This document shows positions 45,152-54,566 of a stretch of 64,000 bases of DNA, piece by piece. This DNA is from an uncultured Oscillospiraceae bacterium. GTDB taxonomy: Bacteria > Bacillota > Clostridia > Oscillospirales > Acutalibacteraceae. The stretch is taken from positions 1 to 64,000 of the forward strand of contig URZE01000002.1 in the NCBI GenBank assembly GCA_900552265.1, in the 5' to 3' direction. The translations under genes and the position numbers were made by a program. Numbering within the stretch: position 1 is the stretch's first letter; the number at the start of each line of letters is the position of its first letter. Under the pieces are notes generated by a model. It did no database searches and was not told the DNA's origin. It saw only the letters and a list, made by a program, of their open reading frames with translations.

Positions 45152-45454
45152 TTAAGAAAGCCACTTAATATTTCCTTTTAAATTATCGGGTATAAACTCT
45201 GCAAAAATTTTCGCTCCTTCTTCAATTTCTTTTGAACGTTTACTCTTATCTTCTCCGCCACTTACATCTTCAATACTTTTCTTGTTTTCAATAGCTTCTA
45301 CAAGTACAGCAGCAAATTTATCAAGTTCATCAACACTCAAAACAATTCCTTTTTCAGCTAAAGCTTTTCTTACACGTTCACCGGTTTCAAGTTGAAGAAG
45401 CGTATTTACAAATTCTTCATCCGAAAAAACTCTAATAAAATCCTGTTCACTCAT
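45152..45454 (-). CDS. Small protein with double-glycine leader
   Basis: 100 residues. Residues 1-67 form a helical acidic leader (FIRVFSDEEFVNTLLQ, then VRKALAEKGIVLSVDEL) ending IEDVSGG; 33 residues remain (EDKSKRSKEIEEGAKI to IKWLS). KALAEKGIVLS and VSGG align with KEILKENGVVLT and VSGG of the neighbouring gene, so the leaders are related. A short mature peptide after GG fits a peptide bacteriocin or signal, though it is charged rather than hydrophobic. Confidence 0.55.
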   Translation of the reverse strand: MSEQDFIRVFSDEEFVNTLLQLETGERVRKALAEKGIVLSVDELDKFAAVLVEAIENKKSIEDVSGGEDKSKRSKEIEEGAKIFAEFIPDNLKGNIKWLS

Positions 45455-45680
45455 ACCTCAAACACAACCACAAAATTTCTGATTGTGTCTTTTCACCACC
45501 TTTAATAAATTATTATATTATTTACTTAAAATATTTACATTGTATTATATATTTTTTATTCAAAAAATTCAATAGTCTTATCATATTTTTATTTGTGCAT
45601 AAAATAATCGAAATATCTCATATAAATAATTCAGCCGGAAAAATTTTATAGATACCGGCAGTATATTCGGAGGTGATATT

Positions 45681-45926
45681 ATGAATTCAAATAACAATCA
45701 ATCTCTGGACGCAATGCTCAAAAAAGCATCACAAAAACTCGGAACCGATTCGGAAAAACTCAAATCTGCTGCTTCAAGCGGTAAAATCGAAGATCTTCTT
45801 AAAAATTTAAAAACAGAAGAAGCTAAAAAAGTAACAAATATGCTCTCTGATCAAAAAGCTGTATTAAAATTGTTATCCACTCCAAAAGCCAAACAGCTTT
45901 TAAAAAAATTACAGGGAGATAAATAA
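45681..45926 (+). CDS. Small Lys-rich helical protein
   Basis: 81 residues with GGAGGTG before the ATG. Helical and charged (LDAMLKKASQKLG, IEDLLKNLKTEEAKK, KAKQLLKKLQ). No domain known to me. Two base pairs separate it from the next gene. Small gene sets of this type occur in Clostridia, and the group may be of unknown structural or sporulation-related role; this is a guess. Confidence 0.5.
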   Translation: MNSNNNQSLDAMLKKASQKLGTDSEKLKSAASSGKIEDLLKNLKTEEAKKVTNMLSDQKAVLKLLSTPKAKQLLKKLQGDK

Positions 45927-45928
45927 TT

Positions 45929-46303
45929 ATGGAAGATTTGGCCGGAAAGATAACCGAGCTTCTTGGAAATCCTGAAATAATGAATCAAATAAAACAACTT
46001 TCCGGCTTTTCCGGCTCCTGCGAATCGGAGAACTCTAAACACTCGGACCACCCCCCTGATACTGAAAGTGAATGTGAGTCTGAATCAGATGACAGTTGTG
46101 AATTTCCGGCAGAAATGCTTCAAATGTTTCTGAAAATCGGACCTTTATTGTCGTCATTCAATAAAGAGGACAAATATACCAGGTTTTTAAAGGCCTTAAA
46201 GCCGCTTTTATCTAAAGAAAGACAAAAAAAAATAGATAGTTCTTCGAAAATTTTGCAAATAATTAAAATTTTACCTCTTCTGAAAAATAAAGATTTTTTA
46301 TGA
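45929..46303 (+). CDS. Small acidic protein of unknown function
   Basis: 124 residues. The centre is a run rich in Ser, Glu and Asp (TESECESESDDS) between two helical parts (LAGKITELLGNPEIM and ALKPLLSKERQKKID). No known domain. Forms an operon with the preceding and following small genes. Confidence 0.45.
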   Translation: MEDLAGKITELLGNPEIMNQIKQLSGFSGSCESENSKHSDHPPDTESECESESDDSCEFPAEMLQMFLKIGPLLSSFNKEDKYTRFLKALKPLLSKERQKKIDSSSKILQIIKILPLLKNKDFL

Positions 46304-46356
46304 AATAAATCAAAAATTCAAGATTTATATAAGCAACGGAGGCGAATTTTCAGAGA

Positions 46357-46695
46357 ATGTCCGAAAAAAGCATCCTAAACGAAGATATACAAAGAATGCA
46401 AGCTGAAGCTGTTAAAAGAGTCAGAGAATTGCATTCTCGTTCAAAAAGCACAGCGATGCAAAATTTAAAAAAGAGCGAATCAAACAATGAATCCGCTCAA
46501 AGAAACAATCTTGAAAAAAATATTTCAACATTAAATTCAAAAAACAAACACAGTAATTTTAAAAAAATGCCAAACTTTGCAGAACTCTTATTCAGTGACA
46601 GTGATAAAAGTTTACTGATAGTTCTTATCATACTTTTAATGGATGATGAAGAAAATTTCTCTATTGTGCTTGTACTACTTTATCTTTTGATGTGA
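46357..46695 (+). CDS. Small protein with C-terminal membrane segment
   Basis: 112 residues. A long Lys/Asn/Ser-rich helical part is followed by a hydrophobic tail (LLIVLIILLMDDEENFSIVLVLLYLLM), in two short membrane segments joined by an acidic loop. GGAGG lies 14 bases before the ATG, farther than usual, so the start is uncertain. It ends next to a convergent gene. Confidence 0.45.
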   Translation: MSEKSILNEDIQRMQAEAVKRVRELHSRSKSTAMQNLKKSESNNESAQRNNLEKNISTLNSKNKHSNFKKMPNFAELLFSDSDKSLLIVLIILLMDDEENFSIVLVLLYLLM

Positions 46696-46696
46696 C

Positions 46697-47452
46697 TCAA
46701 GTAACTGCAGAAATATAAAAATTCCCGGTTTCAGCATTTTTTTTAAGCTTATATTTTGCAAATTTTTCAAATTTATCTTTTTCTATCTTATTCATTTCCG
46801 AGTTAAACTGATTTTTAGGTGAAACGTATCCCACATTTAAAAATACATCTCCGTTTCTTTCAAAAGCTTTAAGTGTATGCGGAAGATAACCATCTGTACC
46901 GCTTATGGGAGCTACGATAAACTCTTTTTTAGATGGGATATATTTATAAAAAGAGCCGTTAAAATTCTCTCGGTTACCTAAAGAAATATTTTCACCAAAA
47001 AGCTTTTTGGCGTTATTTTCGACTTCATCTTCAGAAAGTACAAGCATACCGTTTTCATCAAATTTATTCTCATTATTCTTGTTGTCCGTTGCACAGTTCC
47101 ATATAGAAGCTCGAATAACTGCCAAAGATTCCGGCGGAGTTTTTTCATCAAAAGGAAGTGGATCTTGCATCACTACAGGCCATATGAAATCATCATAACA
47201 GGTGAAATCTTGTAGTTTTTCGTTCCTTTCAAAAAAACTTTCGCCCCAAGCAAACATCACTAAAAATGCAGTTAAAATTACACAAGCAAAAACAAACCGA
47301 AAAAACTTAAAGAAACGACAACTTTCACAGCAAGATTTATTTTCTTTTCGATAGTGTTTGGCTTTCGGTTTAAAAATTTTTCGAGTATTGATATTTTGAG
47401 AACAATCTTTGTTCTTTTCCACAAAAACACTGTTTGAACATTCTTTATACAT
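46697..47452 (-). CDS. Single-pass membrane protein of unknown function
   Basis: 251 residues from the ATG at 47452 (GGAG 8 bases upstream). A Cys-rich N-terminus is followed by a membrane anchor at about 53-72 (FVFACVILTAFLVMFAW) and an outer domain of about 170 residues with ESLAVIRASIWNCATD and ISGTDGYLPHTLKAF. It resembles hypothetical membrane proteins of Clostridia; no function known to me. It converges on the small gene set with one base between stops. Confidence 0.55.
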   Translation of the reverse strand: MYKECSNSVFVEKNKDCSQNINTRKIFKPKAKHYRKENKSCCESCRFFKFFRFVFACVILTAFLVMFAWGESFFERNEKLQDFTCYDDFIWPVVMQDPLPFDEKTPPESLAVIRASIWNCATDNKNNENKFDENGMLVLSEDEVENNAKKLFGENISLGNRENFNGSFYKYIPSKKEFIVAPISGTDGYLPHTLKAFERNGDVFLNVGYVSPKNQFNSEMNKIEKDKFEKFAKYKLKKNAETGNFYISAVT

Positions 47453-47633
47453 ACATGGTACTCCGCTGAAACAAAAGCGGATATTTTTCACCTCTACTCA
47501 ATGTGTGTTTATAAATATAAATTAACACTCAAATAGAATAATCCCTGTCAAACCATGTATGTAAATTTTTTAAACAAACAATCTAAATATTGGTAATAAC
47601 TATATTTCATGACGAAATCAGTTGCAAAATGAA

Positions 47634-48167
47634 TTAATCAGACAATTTTATTTGATAAGTCTCCATCAAAGCACCGTTCACATCAGACTTTTGAACAGAT
47701 TTAAAAATTCCTCCGTTGGCTAAAATGACTTTTCTGCTTCCTTCATTCACAACATTGCAAATTATAGATACGTCTTTTATTCCCGCTTCGGAACATTTGA
47801 TAAGCATATCGGAAAGCATTTTTTTTGCATGTCCTTTTCTACGTTCACGTGGACGTACACAATATCCGATATTTCCCAAATACTTGTTTATTTTCTTTAC
47901 GTAATCATTCCTGTACTGAATCATCCCAACTACCAAATCCGTGTCACCATTTACATATACGCACTGAAACGATTTCGGAAAATCTTTAAAATCAGCACTT
48001 CTTCTTTTTTCAAATTCGAGATAATCAAGCCATTTTTTCGGATTGGGATAATCCTGTAAGTTACTGCTGCCGTTAATTCTATCTCCATTATCCAAAAACT
48101 CCTGTCTGAAAGCCGCAATATCATCAAGCATAGTGATATCGGGAGTTTTCAAATAAAAGTCACTCAT
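47634..48167 (-). CDS. GNAT-family acetyltransferase
   Basis: 177 residues. The fold is recognisable from VVGMIQYRND, NIGYCVRPRERRKGHAKKML (the acetyl-CoA loop, R-x-x-K-G-H) and ICNVVNEGSRKVILANGG. Members of this subgroup are often annotated as predicted acetyltransferases with unknown substrate. GGAGAG precedes the ATG. Confidence 0.85.
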   Translation of the reverse strand: MSDFYLKTPDITMLDDIAAFRQEFLDNGDRINGSSNLQDYPNPKKWLDYLEFEKRRSADFKDFPKSFQCVYVNGDTDLVVGMIQYRNDYVKKINKYLGNIGYCVRPRERRKGHAKKMLSDMLIKCSEAGIKDVSIICNVVNEGSRKVILANGGIFKSVQKSDVNGALMETYQIKLSD

Positions 48168-48304
48168 ACAATCTCTCCTGTAAAATTTTATTTCGTTTTT
48201 TATAAATTATATATCGAAAAGTGTCGAATTGTCAATTTATATAAAATTTATATTAAATATTTTTTAATACATTATTTGACAAAATTAATTTTTGCAAAAC
48301 AAAA

Positions 48305-48329
48305 AATCGGCACCCATACAGTACCGATT
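48305..48329 (-). terminator. gyrA terminator
   Basis: AATCGGCAC (48305-48313) and GTACCGATT (48321-48329) pair with one mismatch; six T follow on the minus strand. It lies 21 bases beyond the gyrA stop. Confidence 0.7.
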
Positions 48330-48350
48330 AAAATTTTTCAATTAATTCAA

Positions 48351-50900
48351 TTATTCCTGCACATTACCGTTTTCTTCAGGTAAAGAAGTTTCTGAATCTA
48401 AAGTTTCATCAACTGTAGATTCTACGTTATCATGACTGTCATCGGATTCTTCTCGTGGAACACACGCAACCGCAACTACCTTACTTCCATTAACAAGTCT
48501 CATAACTTTTACGCCTTTTGAAGGTCTGGAACATTTTCTGATAGTATCTGCCTTTATTCTTATTATTATACCGCTGTCAGAAATTAAAATTACATCTTGA
48601 TCAAGACTTACGCTGTGAAGTGCAGCAACGTTACCATATTTTTCGGTATGATAATTTATTACTCCCTGACCTCCACGTGACTGAATTCTGTAATCAGATG
48701 CATCCGAAATTCTTCCGTAACCCGTATCTGAAACGGTCAATACTAAACTTTCCGGATTTACTATTATCATTCCGACTACTTCGTCATCATCCTTAAGTTT
48801 AAGCGCTCTTACCCCTCTTGCACCACGTCCCATAGCTCTTACGTCCATTTCGTTAAACCTTATGGATTTTCCTTTTTTTGTAGCTACTATTATTTCTTCA
48901 GAACCACTTGTCATACGAACCCATGCAAGTTCATCTCCATCGTCGAGGTCAAGCGCAATCAATCCGCCTTTTCTCGCAGTATTGAATGCATTTAAATAAA
49001 CTCTCTTTATAACTCCGTACTTAGTAACCATTATGAGATATTTATTTTCCTCAAATGCCGTTACCTTTATCATCGAAGTTACACGTTCATCAGAGGCGAT
49101 AGGCAACAAATTAGCAATGTTCATTCCTTTTGAAGTTCTTGAACCTTCATGAATTTCATAACATTTAAGCCTGTATACTCTTCCGAAATTCGTAAAGAAA
49201 AGAACATAGTCATGGCTGTTTATTATAAACAATTCATTTACTACATCTTCGTCACGACGAGCAAGTCCGGAAATACCTCTTCCTCCACGGCGCTGAGTTT
49301 TGTAACTGTCAAGACTCTGACGTTTGACATATCCATATCTTGTCATAGTCAAAACACAATCTTCTTTTGGAATCAAATCTTCGATATCGACTTCACCGCT
49401 CACATTTTCTATAGCAGTTCTTCTTTCGTCACCGAATTTATTTTTTATTTCCGCAGCTTCTTGCTTTACAATTTCACGTCTTCGATGATCGCTTGCCAAA
49501 ATATCATTAAAGTCATCTATTTTTTCCGCAAGAACCTTAAGTTCATCTTCTATTTTAGTTCTTTCCAATCCTGTAAGTCTTCCAAGAGGCATCTGCACTA
49601 TTGCTTGAGTTTGAATATCATCAAGTCCGAAACGTTCAGAAAGTCTTTGCTTACCTTCCGCAATCGATTTCGAAGAACGTAATATCGCAACTACTTCATC
49701 TATGAAATCCAAAGCTATTTTAAGACCTTCTAAAATATGAGCACGTTCTTTAGCCTTTTTAAGGTCAAAAATCGTCCTTCTCGTAACTACTTCCAACTGG
49801 AATTTTATATATTCATCGAGAACTTGTTTTAAAGTGAGTATTTTTGGCTCTCCGTTCACAATTGCAAGCATTATTACACCGAAAGTCGTTTGAAGTTGAG
49901 TGTAAGTATACAGCTTGTTGAGCACTATTTGAGCCGAAGCATCTTTTTTTACATCAATTTCGATATGCATTCCGTTTCTGTCAGAATGATCTTCAATATG
50001 CGAGATTCCCTCTATTTTTTTATCTTTAACCATATCGGCAATACTTTCAATAAGGCGAGCTTTGTTAACTTGATATGGTAATTCGGTAACAACGATTTTG
50101 TACCTCGAATTTTTATCTTCTACAATTTCTGCTTTTGCTCGCACTGTTATTTTTCCTCTGCCGGTAGCATAAGCCGCTCTTATTCCCGAACGACCCATAA
50201 TTATTCCGCCTGTCGGAAAATCCGGACCTTTAATATATTCCATAAGTTCAGCAAGTTCCGCGTCAGGATGGTCAAGTAAGTATGACATGGCATCTATAAC
50301 TTCATTCATGTTATGCGGAGGAATATTTGTCGCCATTCCGACCGCAATACCAGTTGAACCGTTAACCAATAAATTCGGAAACCTCGAAGGCAATACGGTT
50401 GGTTCTTCAAGTCTGTCATCATAGTTCGGCACAAAATCTACTGTCTCTTTATCTATATCCGTGAGCATCTTTACAGCTATTTTACTCATTCGAGATTCCG
50501 TATATCTGTAAGCAGCCGGAGGGTCACCGTCAACCGAACCGAAATTTCCGTGACCGTCTACAAGCATATATCTCATTGAAAAGTCTTGAGCAAGTCTTAC
50601 CAAAGCATCATAAACCGAAGCATCGCCGTGGGGATGATATCTTCCGAGTACCGAACCTACAGTATTCGCACATTTTCTGTATGCTTTATCGGGACCCAAG
50701 TTATCTTCAAACATTGTATAAAGAATTCTTCTGTGAACCGGTTTAAGTCCATCTCGTACATCAGGCAAAGCTCTTGCCACAATTACTGACATGGAATATG
50801 CAAGAAATGATTTTTTCATTTCTTTTTCTATATCAACTTCTATAACTTTAGGTTCGATCACATTCTGTTCTGGCGTGTTTTTTTCATCCTGGTTATCCAT
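48351..50900 (-). CDS. gyrA: DNA gyrase subunit A
   Basis: 849 residues. The breakage-reunion domain has DGLKPVHRRILYTM, the quinolone-region HPHGDASVYD and the active tyrosine in AAYRYTE. The C-terminal half holds the beta-pinwheel repeats (QRRGGRGISG and later GRGARGVRALKL). Length and features are normal. The C-terminal 30 residues are acidic. It introduces negative supercoils with GyrB, encoded a kilobase upstream in the same direction. Confidence 0.98.
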   Translation of the reverse strand: MDNQDEKNTPEQNVIEPKVIEVDIEKEMKKSFLAYSMSVIVARALPDVRDGLKPVHRRILYTMFEDNLGPDKAYRKCANTVGSVLGRYHPHGDASVYDALVRLAQDFSMRYMLVDGHGNFGSVDGDPPAAYRYTESRMSKIAVKMLTDIDKETVDFVPNYDDRLEEPTVLPSRFPNLLVNGSTGIAVGMATNIPPHNMNEVIDAMSYLLDHPDAELAELMEYIKGPDFPTGGIIMGRSGIRAAYATGRGKITVRAKAEIVEDKNSRYKIVVTELPYQVNKARLIESIADMVKDKKIEGISHIEDHSDRNGMHIEIDVKKDASAQIVLNKLYTYTQLQTTFGVIMLAIVNGEPKILTLKQVLDEYIKFQLEVVTRRTIFDLKKAKERAHILEGLKIALDFIDEVVAILRSSKSIAEGKQRLSERFGLDDIQTQAIVQMPLGRLTGLERTKIEDELKVLAEKIDDFNDILASDHRRREIVKQEAAEIKNKFGDERRTAIENVSGEVDIEDLIPKEDCVLTMTRYGYVKRQSLDSYKTQRRGGRGISGLARRDEDVVNELFIINSHDYVLFFTNFGRVYRLKCYEIHEGSRTSKGMNIANLLPIASDERVTSMIKVTAFEENKYLIMVTKYGVIKRVYLNAFNTARKGGLIALDLDDGDELAWVRMTSGSEEIIVATKKGKSIRFNEMDVRAMGRGARGVRALKLKDDDEVVGMIIVNPESLVLTVSDTGYGRISDASDYRIQSRGGQGVINYHTEKYGNVAALHSVSLDQDVILISDSGIIIRIKADTIRKCSRPSKGVKVMRLVNGSKVVAVACVPREESDDSHDNVESTVDETLDSETSLPEENGNVQE

Positions 50901-50945
50901 TCAATACCCCTCTAATTAACATATTAATTAAAAAATGTTGAAAAT

Positions 50946-51788
50946 TCAGTCTTTGTACCTCGGTCTGGTTCCGGCCAAAACCATAGCTTGCAAGTCCGCC
51001 AAAAATTCGGGTTCAACAGCCCTCGTGGGAATAATAAGAGCCAGTTCTCCATCTGAGAATATCTGTATCATATTTTCAAATTCTTCGCTTTCACAGGAAC
51101 CATCAAGCATAATTTCTTTTTTCGAATTTTTCGTGGTAACGTCTATTTTATCCGGAAATACTTCCACAGAAAATTCTTGATTTCTCAAAACTTTCCCTAT
51201 TAAATTTCTGACGCCTATGTAAGGAACAATCCATATTAATCCCAAAGACACTATGGGAAATGCCGAAAGTATAAGGTAATACCGATTTCCGGTTATTATA
51301 CTGAGTATAACCATAAGTACAAAAACAACACTTTGAATTATTGTATGTTTTTTCTGAGCTTTTTTGTTTTTTTCATATCCTTCGCTGCTCTGGACAAATT
51401 CACGTATTTCTTCGGGTTTTAAAGTGTATTTTATCTTTATTCCCGTATTTTCCTCTTCGTATTCTTCAGACTCATCGTCAACCACTATCTCGGCTTCCGA
51501 ACCGTCCCATTCTTCTTCTGGACTTTCACTGTTTTCTTCAGAGTTTCCAAAATTTTCAGTGTCAACATTCTCGGAATCTTCCAAAAAAGAATCCTTATCA
51601 ATTGCCGTATCATCTTTTTTTACAATTGCTCCACTTTCAAGACGATCAACGTCGATACGCTTTCGAACTTCCTCGGTGTCTGAATTTGATTCAGGTGATA
51701 TTTCGGAATTATTTTGAGCAGATTTACTCATGGTGTTTACCGAACTATTTTTCGAAGATGCAGGGGGATACGAATCTTTACCTTTCAT
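50946..51788 (-). CDS. YcxB-like membrane protein
   Basis: 280 residues, AAGGAG before the ATG. The first 120 residues are acidic and Ser-rich, probably disordered. From about 120 on the sequence has IKYTLKPEEIREFVQ, two membrane segments (SVVFVLMVILSIITG and ILSAFPIVSLGLIWIV) and a final domain with VEVFPDKIDVTTKN, the YcxB-like layout. Function unknown. It lies between gyrB and gyrA, where such a gene is not usual. Confidence 0.65.
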   Translation of the reverse strand: MKGKDSYPPASSKNSSVNTMSKSAQNNSEISPESNSDTEEVRKRIDVDRLESGAIVKKDDTAIDKDSFLEDSENVDTENFGNSEENSESPEEEWDGSEAEIVVDDESEEYEEENTGIKIKYTLKPEEIREFVQSSEGYEKNKKAQKKHTIIQSVVFVLMVILSIITGNRYYLILSAFPIVSLGLIWIVPYIGVRNLIGKVLRNQEFSVEVFPDKIDVTTKNSKKEIMLDGSCESEEFENMIQIFSDGELALIIPTRAVEPEFLADLQAMVLAGTRPRYKD

Positions 51789-51921
51789 TTTAACTCCTTA
51801 AAATCATAAAAATATTTCAAATTTAACTCTAAAACTTGATTACACAAATTATATATGTTTAACTAAAAAATCTCAACAATTTGTTTAAACATACTGTAAT
51901 TTTATTCTGTAAACTACTCAA

Positions 51922-53862
51922 CTACACATCAAGATTTTGAACATACTTGGCATTTTGTTCTATAAATTCTCTCCTGGGTTCAACTTTATCTCCCATCAAA
52001 ATCGTAAAAGTTTCATCGGCGGCTGCTGCGTCTTCCAGCGAGACTCGAAGCATTATACGTGTTTCGGGATTCATAGTGGTTTCCCAAAGCTGTTCTGCGT
52101 CCATCTCACCAAGACCTTTATAACGCTGAATTTCAGTTCCACCAGCTAATTCTTTGAGAATTTTATCTCTTTCTTCATCTGAATAAGCATAATAATGCTT
52201 TTTATTTTTCGTAATTCTGAAAAGTGGCGGTTGAGCGATATAAATATGACCTTGTTCGACTACGGGTTTCATAAATCTGAAGAAAAAAGTCAAAAGTAAT
52301 GTACGTATATGAGAACCGTCAACATCGGCATCGGCCATAATTATAACTTTTCCGTAACGCAGTTTACTTATATCAAAATCATCACCTATACCGCATCCCA
52401 TTGCCATAATTACGGGCATAAGTTTCTCATTTCCGTAAACTTTGTCAAGACGGGATTTTTCTACGTTAAGCATTTTTCCCCAAAGTGGCAAAATAGCCTG
52501 AAACTTACGGTCTCTGCCGCTTTTTGCGGAACCTCCTGCAGAATCTCCCTCTACAATGTAAATTTCGGTTTCATCCGGATTTTTTGATTGACAATCCGCA
52601 AGTTTTCCCGGAAGCGAAGCTGTTTCCATTGCGGTTTTCCTGCGGACCAAATCTCTGGCTTTTTTAGCAGCGTCTCTTGCTCTCGAAGCAGACATTGCCT
52701 TTTCCACAATGGATTTGGCAACCGCAGGATTTTCTTCAAGATACGTTGTAAATTTATCTGTTACAATTTTATCCACAAGACCACGTATTTCCATATTTCC
52801 GAGTCTCGTTTTTGTCTGACCTTCAAATTGTGCGTTTCTCACCTTCACACTTATTATTGCAGTAAGACCTTCTCTTACATCATCTCCGGAAAAATTCTTG
52901 TCATTTTCCTTGAGGAGATTATATTTTCTTGCGTAATCGTTTATAACACGAGTAAAAGCTCTTTTAAATCCGTCCTCGTGAGTTCCCCCATCCATTGTAT
53001 GGATATTGTTGGCAAAAGACAAAATGAGATCGTTATAACTGTCGTTGTACTGAAGAGCCACTTCGGCGCTCGCCGAACCATCGGGAAGAACTCCGGAAAA
53101 GCTTATTATGTCATCATGAATTACTTCAAAGCCTCTTTTTTTATGAATATATTCGACGAAACTTTTTATTCCGCCCTCATACTCAAAATCATCTTCTTTC
53201 GGATTCTCTGAATCTCGGCTGTCCTTGAGAACTATGCGAACTCCGGCGTTAAGAAAAGCTTGTTCTCTTAAACGTGTTTGCAAAATTTCATAATCGTAAA
53301 CCGTAGACTCTTTGAATATTTCAGGATCAGCTTTAAAAGTTATGGTTGTGCCTCTTTCTTCGGAATCTCCAACTATTTCAAGATCTGTCACTATATTGCC
53401 ACGTTCAAACTTTTGTCTGTAAACGTGTTTTCCGTCACAAACTTCAACAACAAGCCACTCTGAAAGAGCATTTACAACAGAAGCACCTACTCCGTGCAAT
53501 CCTCCGGAAACCTTGTATCCACTGCCACCGAACTTTCCTCCAGCATGAAGCACTGTAAAAACAACCGTAACAGCAGGAATACCGGCTGTAGGATGAATTC
53601 CAACAGGTATTCCTCTACCGTTATCAGAGACTTTTATTACTTCTCCCGGAAGAATATCAACTTCCACTTTGCTGCAATACCCCGCCAAAGCTTCGTCTAT
53701 ACCGTTATCAACTATTTCGTAAACGAGGTGGTGAAGTCCTTTCGGACCTGTTGTTCCGATGTACATTCCGGGACGTTTTCTTACGGCTTCAAGACCTTCA
53801 AGAACTTGTATCTCGCCTGCACCGTACTTTCCGCCGCTCTGACTTATCTCATTACTTTCCAA
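51922..53862 (-). CDS. gyrB: DNA gyrase subunit B
   Basis: 646 residues. ATPase domain with VDNGIDEALAG, DNGRGIPVG and GGLHGVGASVVNALS; Toprim with EGDSAGGSAKSGR and DADVDGSHIRTLLLTF; C-terminal QRYKGLGEMDAEQLWETTM. Complete. It lies downstream of recF and two small genes, the usual place. Confidence 0.98.
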   Translation of the reverse strand: MESNEISQSGGKYGAGEIQVLEGLEAVRKRPGMYIGTTGPKGLHHLVYEIVDNGIDEALAGYCSKVEVDILPGEVIKVSDNGRGIPVGIHPTAGIPAVTVVFTVLHAGGKFGGSGYKVSGGLHGVGASVVNALSEWLVVEVCDGKHVYRQKFERGNIVTDLEIVGDSEERGTTITFKADPEIFKESTVYDYEILQTRLREQAFLNAGVRIVLKDSRDSENPKEDDFEYEGGIKSFVEYIHKKRGFEVIHDDIISFSGVLPDGSASAEVALQYNDSYNDLILSFANNIHTMDGGTHEDGFKRAFTRVINDYARKYNLLKENDKNFSGDDVREGLTAIISVKVRNAQFEGQTKTRLGNMEIRGLVDKIVTDKFTTYLEENPAVAKSIVEKAMSASRARDAAKKARDLVRRKTAMETASLPGKLADCQSKNPDETEIYIVEGDSAGGSAKSGRDRKFQAILPLWGKMLNVEKSRLDKVYGNEKLMPVIMAMGCGIGDDFDISKLRYGKVIIMADADVDGSHIRTLLLTFFFRFMKPVVEQGHIYIAQPPLFRITKNKKHYYAYSDEERDKILKELAGGTEIQRYKGLGEMDAEQLWETTMNPETRIMLRVSLEDAAAADETFTILMGDKVEPRREFIEQNAKYVQNLDV

Positions 53863-53889
53863 AGTGTAGTTCCTCCAAAAAATTATTTT

Positions 53890-54279
53890 TTAATTACTGT
53901 AAATTTCCGTATCGGTATCCCGTCCGGATTCTTTTTTCATACTCATAAAAACATCTTCATCATTTTCTGTCCGTTTCCTAAGCTTAAAAAGCTGAAGTGT
54001 AAAAGGTAATATCGAATAAACTGCCAAAAATATCAACATGATAATTCCGGCTCCCGCAAGACAAAACGTTCCTCCGGCAAAAATAGCCGCAATAAAAATC
54101 AATACTGCAATAATTTCCGCAATTCCCAAAATCTTAAAAGCTCTATTGCTTACATCTGTTTTACAAATTTTTTTACAGCTTTTGCATTTGTAAGTTTTTC
54201 TGTTTTTCGCCAAAAAAGCTTCTATGTACCAAATTTGTTCTCCACAATACGGACACTGCGGTAATTCAAACTTTTTCAT
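53890..54279 (-). CDS. Zinc-ribbon membrane protein
   Basis: 129 residues. The N-terminus has CPYCGEQIWY and CKSCKKIC, two CxxC pairs as in the putative zinc-ribbon family with a CXXC-20-CXXC frame. Two membrane segments follow (IAEIIAVLIFIAAIFAGG and GAGIIMLIFLAVYSILPF), then a charged tail. Function unknown; located between remB and gyrB. Confidence 0.65.
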   Translation of the reverse strand: MKKFELPQCPYCGEQIWYIEAFLAKNRKTYKCKSCKKICKTDVSNRAFKILGIAEIIAVLIFIAAIFAGGTFCLAGAGIIMLIFLAVYSILPFTLQLFKLRKRTENDEDVFMSMKKESGRDTDTEIYSN

Positions 54280-54299
54280 TTTGTACCACTCTCCAATCC

Positions 54300-54554
54300 T
54301 TATTTTGTGTACTGCCTTTTTAATAGCGTAGACGGTAAAAATTGACTCAGATAAATTTTCTCTTGATTACCGTCTTTAAAAACTATGAACGATTTCGGTA
54401 AATTTTCGGTAGTATTTACTATTTTACCTCTTTTCTCCATGTTTGACAAATAATTTCTGTTCGACTTAAAAACCGTAATCTTATCCAAATCAAATATTCC
54501 AACTATTCCGTCGCTAAAAATAATCGTATCTGAACCGATATCCAAATATTTCAA
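54300..54554 (-). CDS. remB: RemB-like regulator (DUF370)
   Basis: About 84 residues starting at the TTG at 54554, with GGTGAT upstream; earlier TTG/GTG codons overlap the recF stop. YLDIGSDTIIFSDGIVGIFDLDKITV matches the DUF370 family, DNA-binding proteins known in Bacillus as RemA/RemB, and the position right after recF is that of remB (yaaB). Confidence 0.85.
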   Translation of the reverse strand: MKYLDIGSDTIIFSDGIVGIFDLDKITVFKSNRNYLSNMEKRGKIVNTTENLPKSFIVFKDGNQEKIYLSQFLPSTLLKRQYTK

Positions 54555-54566
54555 ACAAATCACCAA

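Noticed and set aside
49149..49682. 177-codon open frame opposite gyrA
   Set aside because: Antisense shadow of gyrA with no ribosome binding site and no coherent protein pattern.
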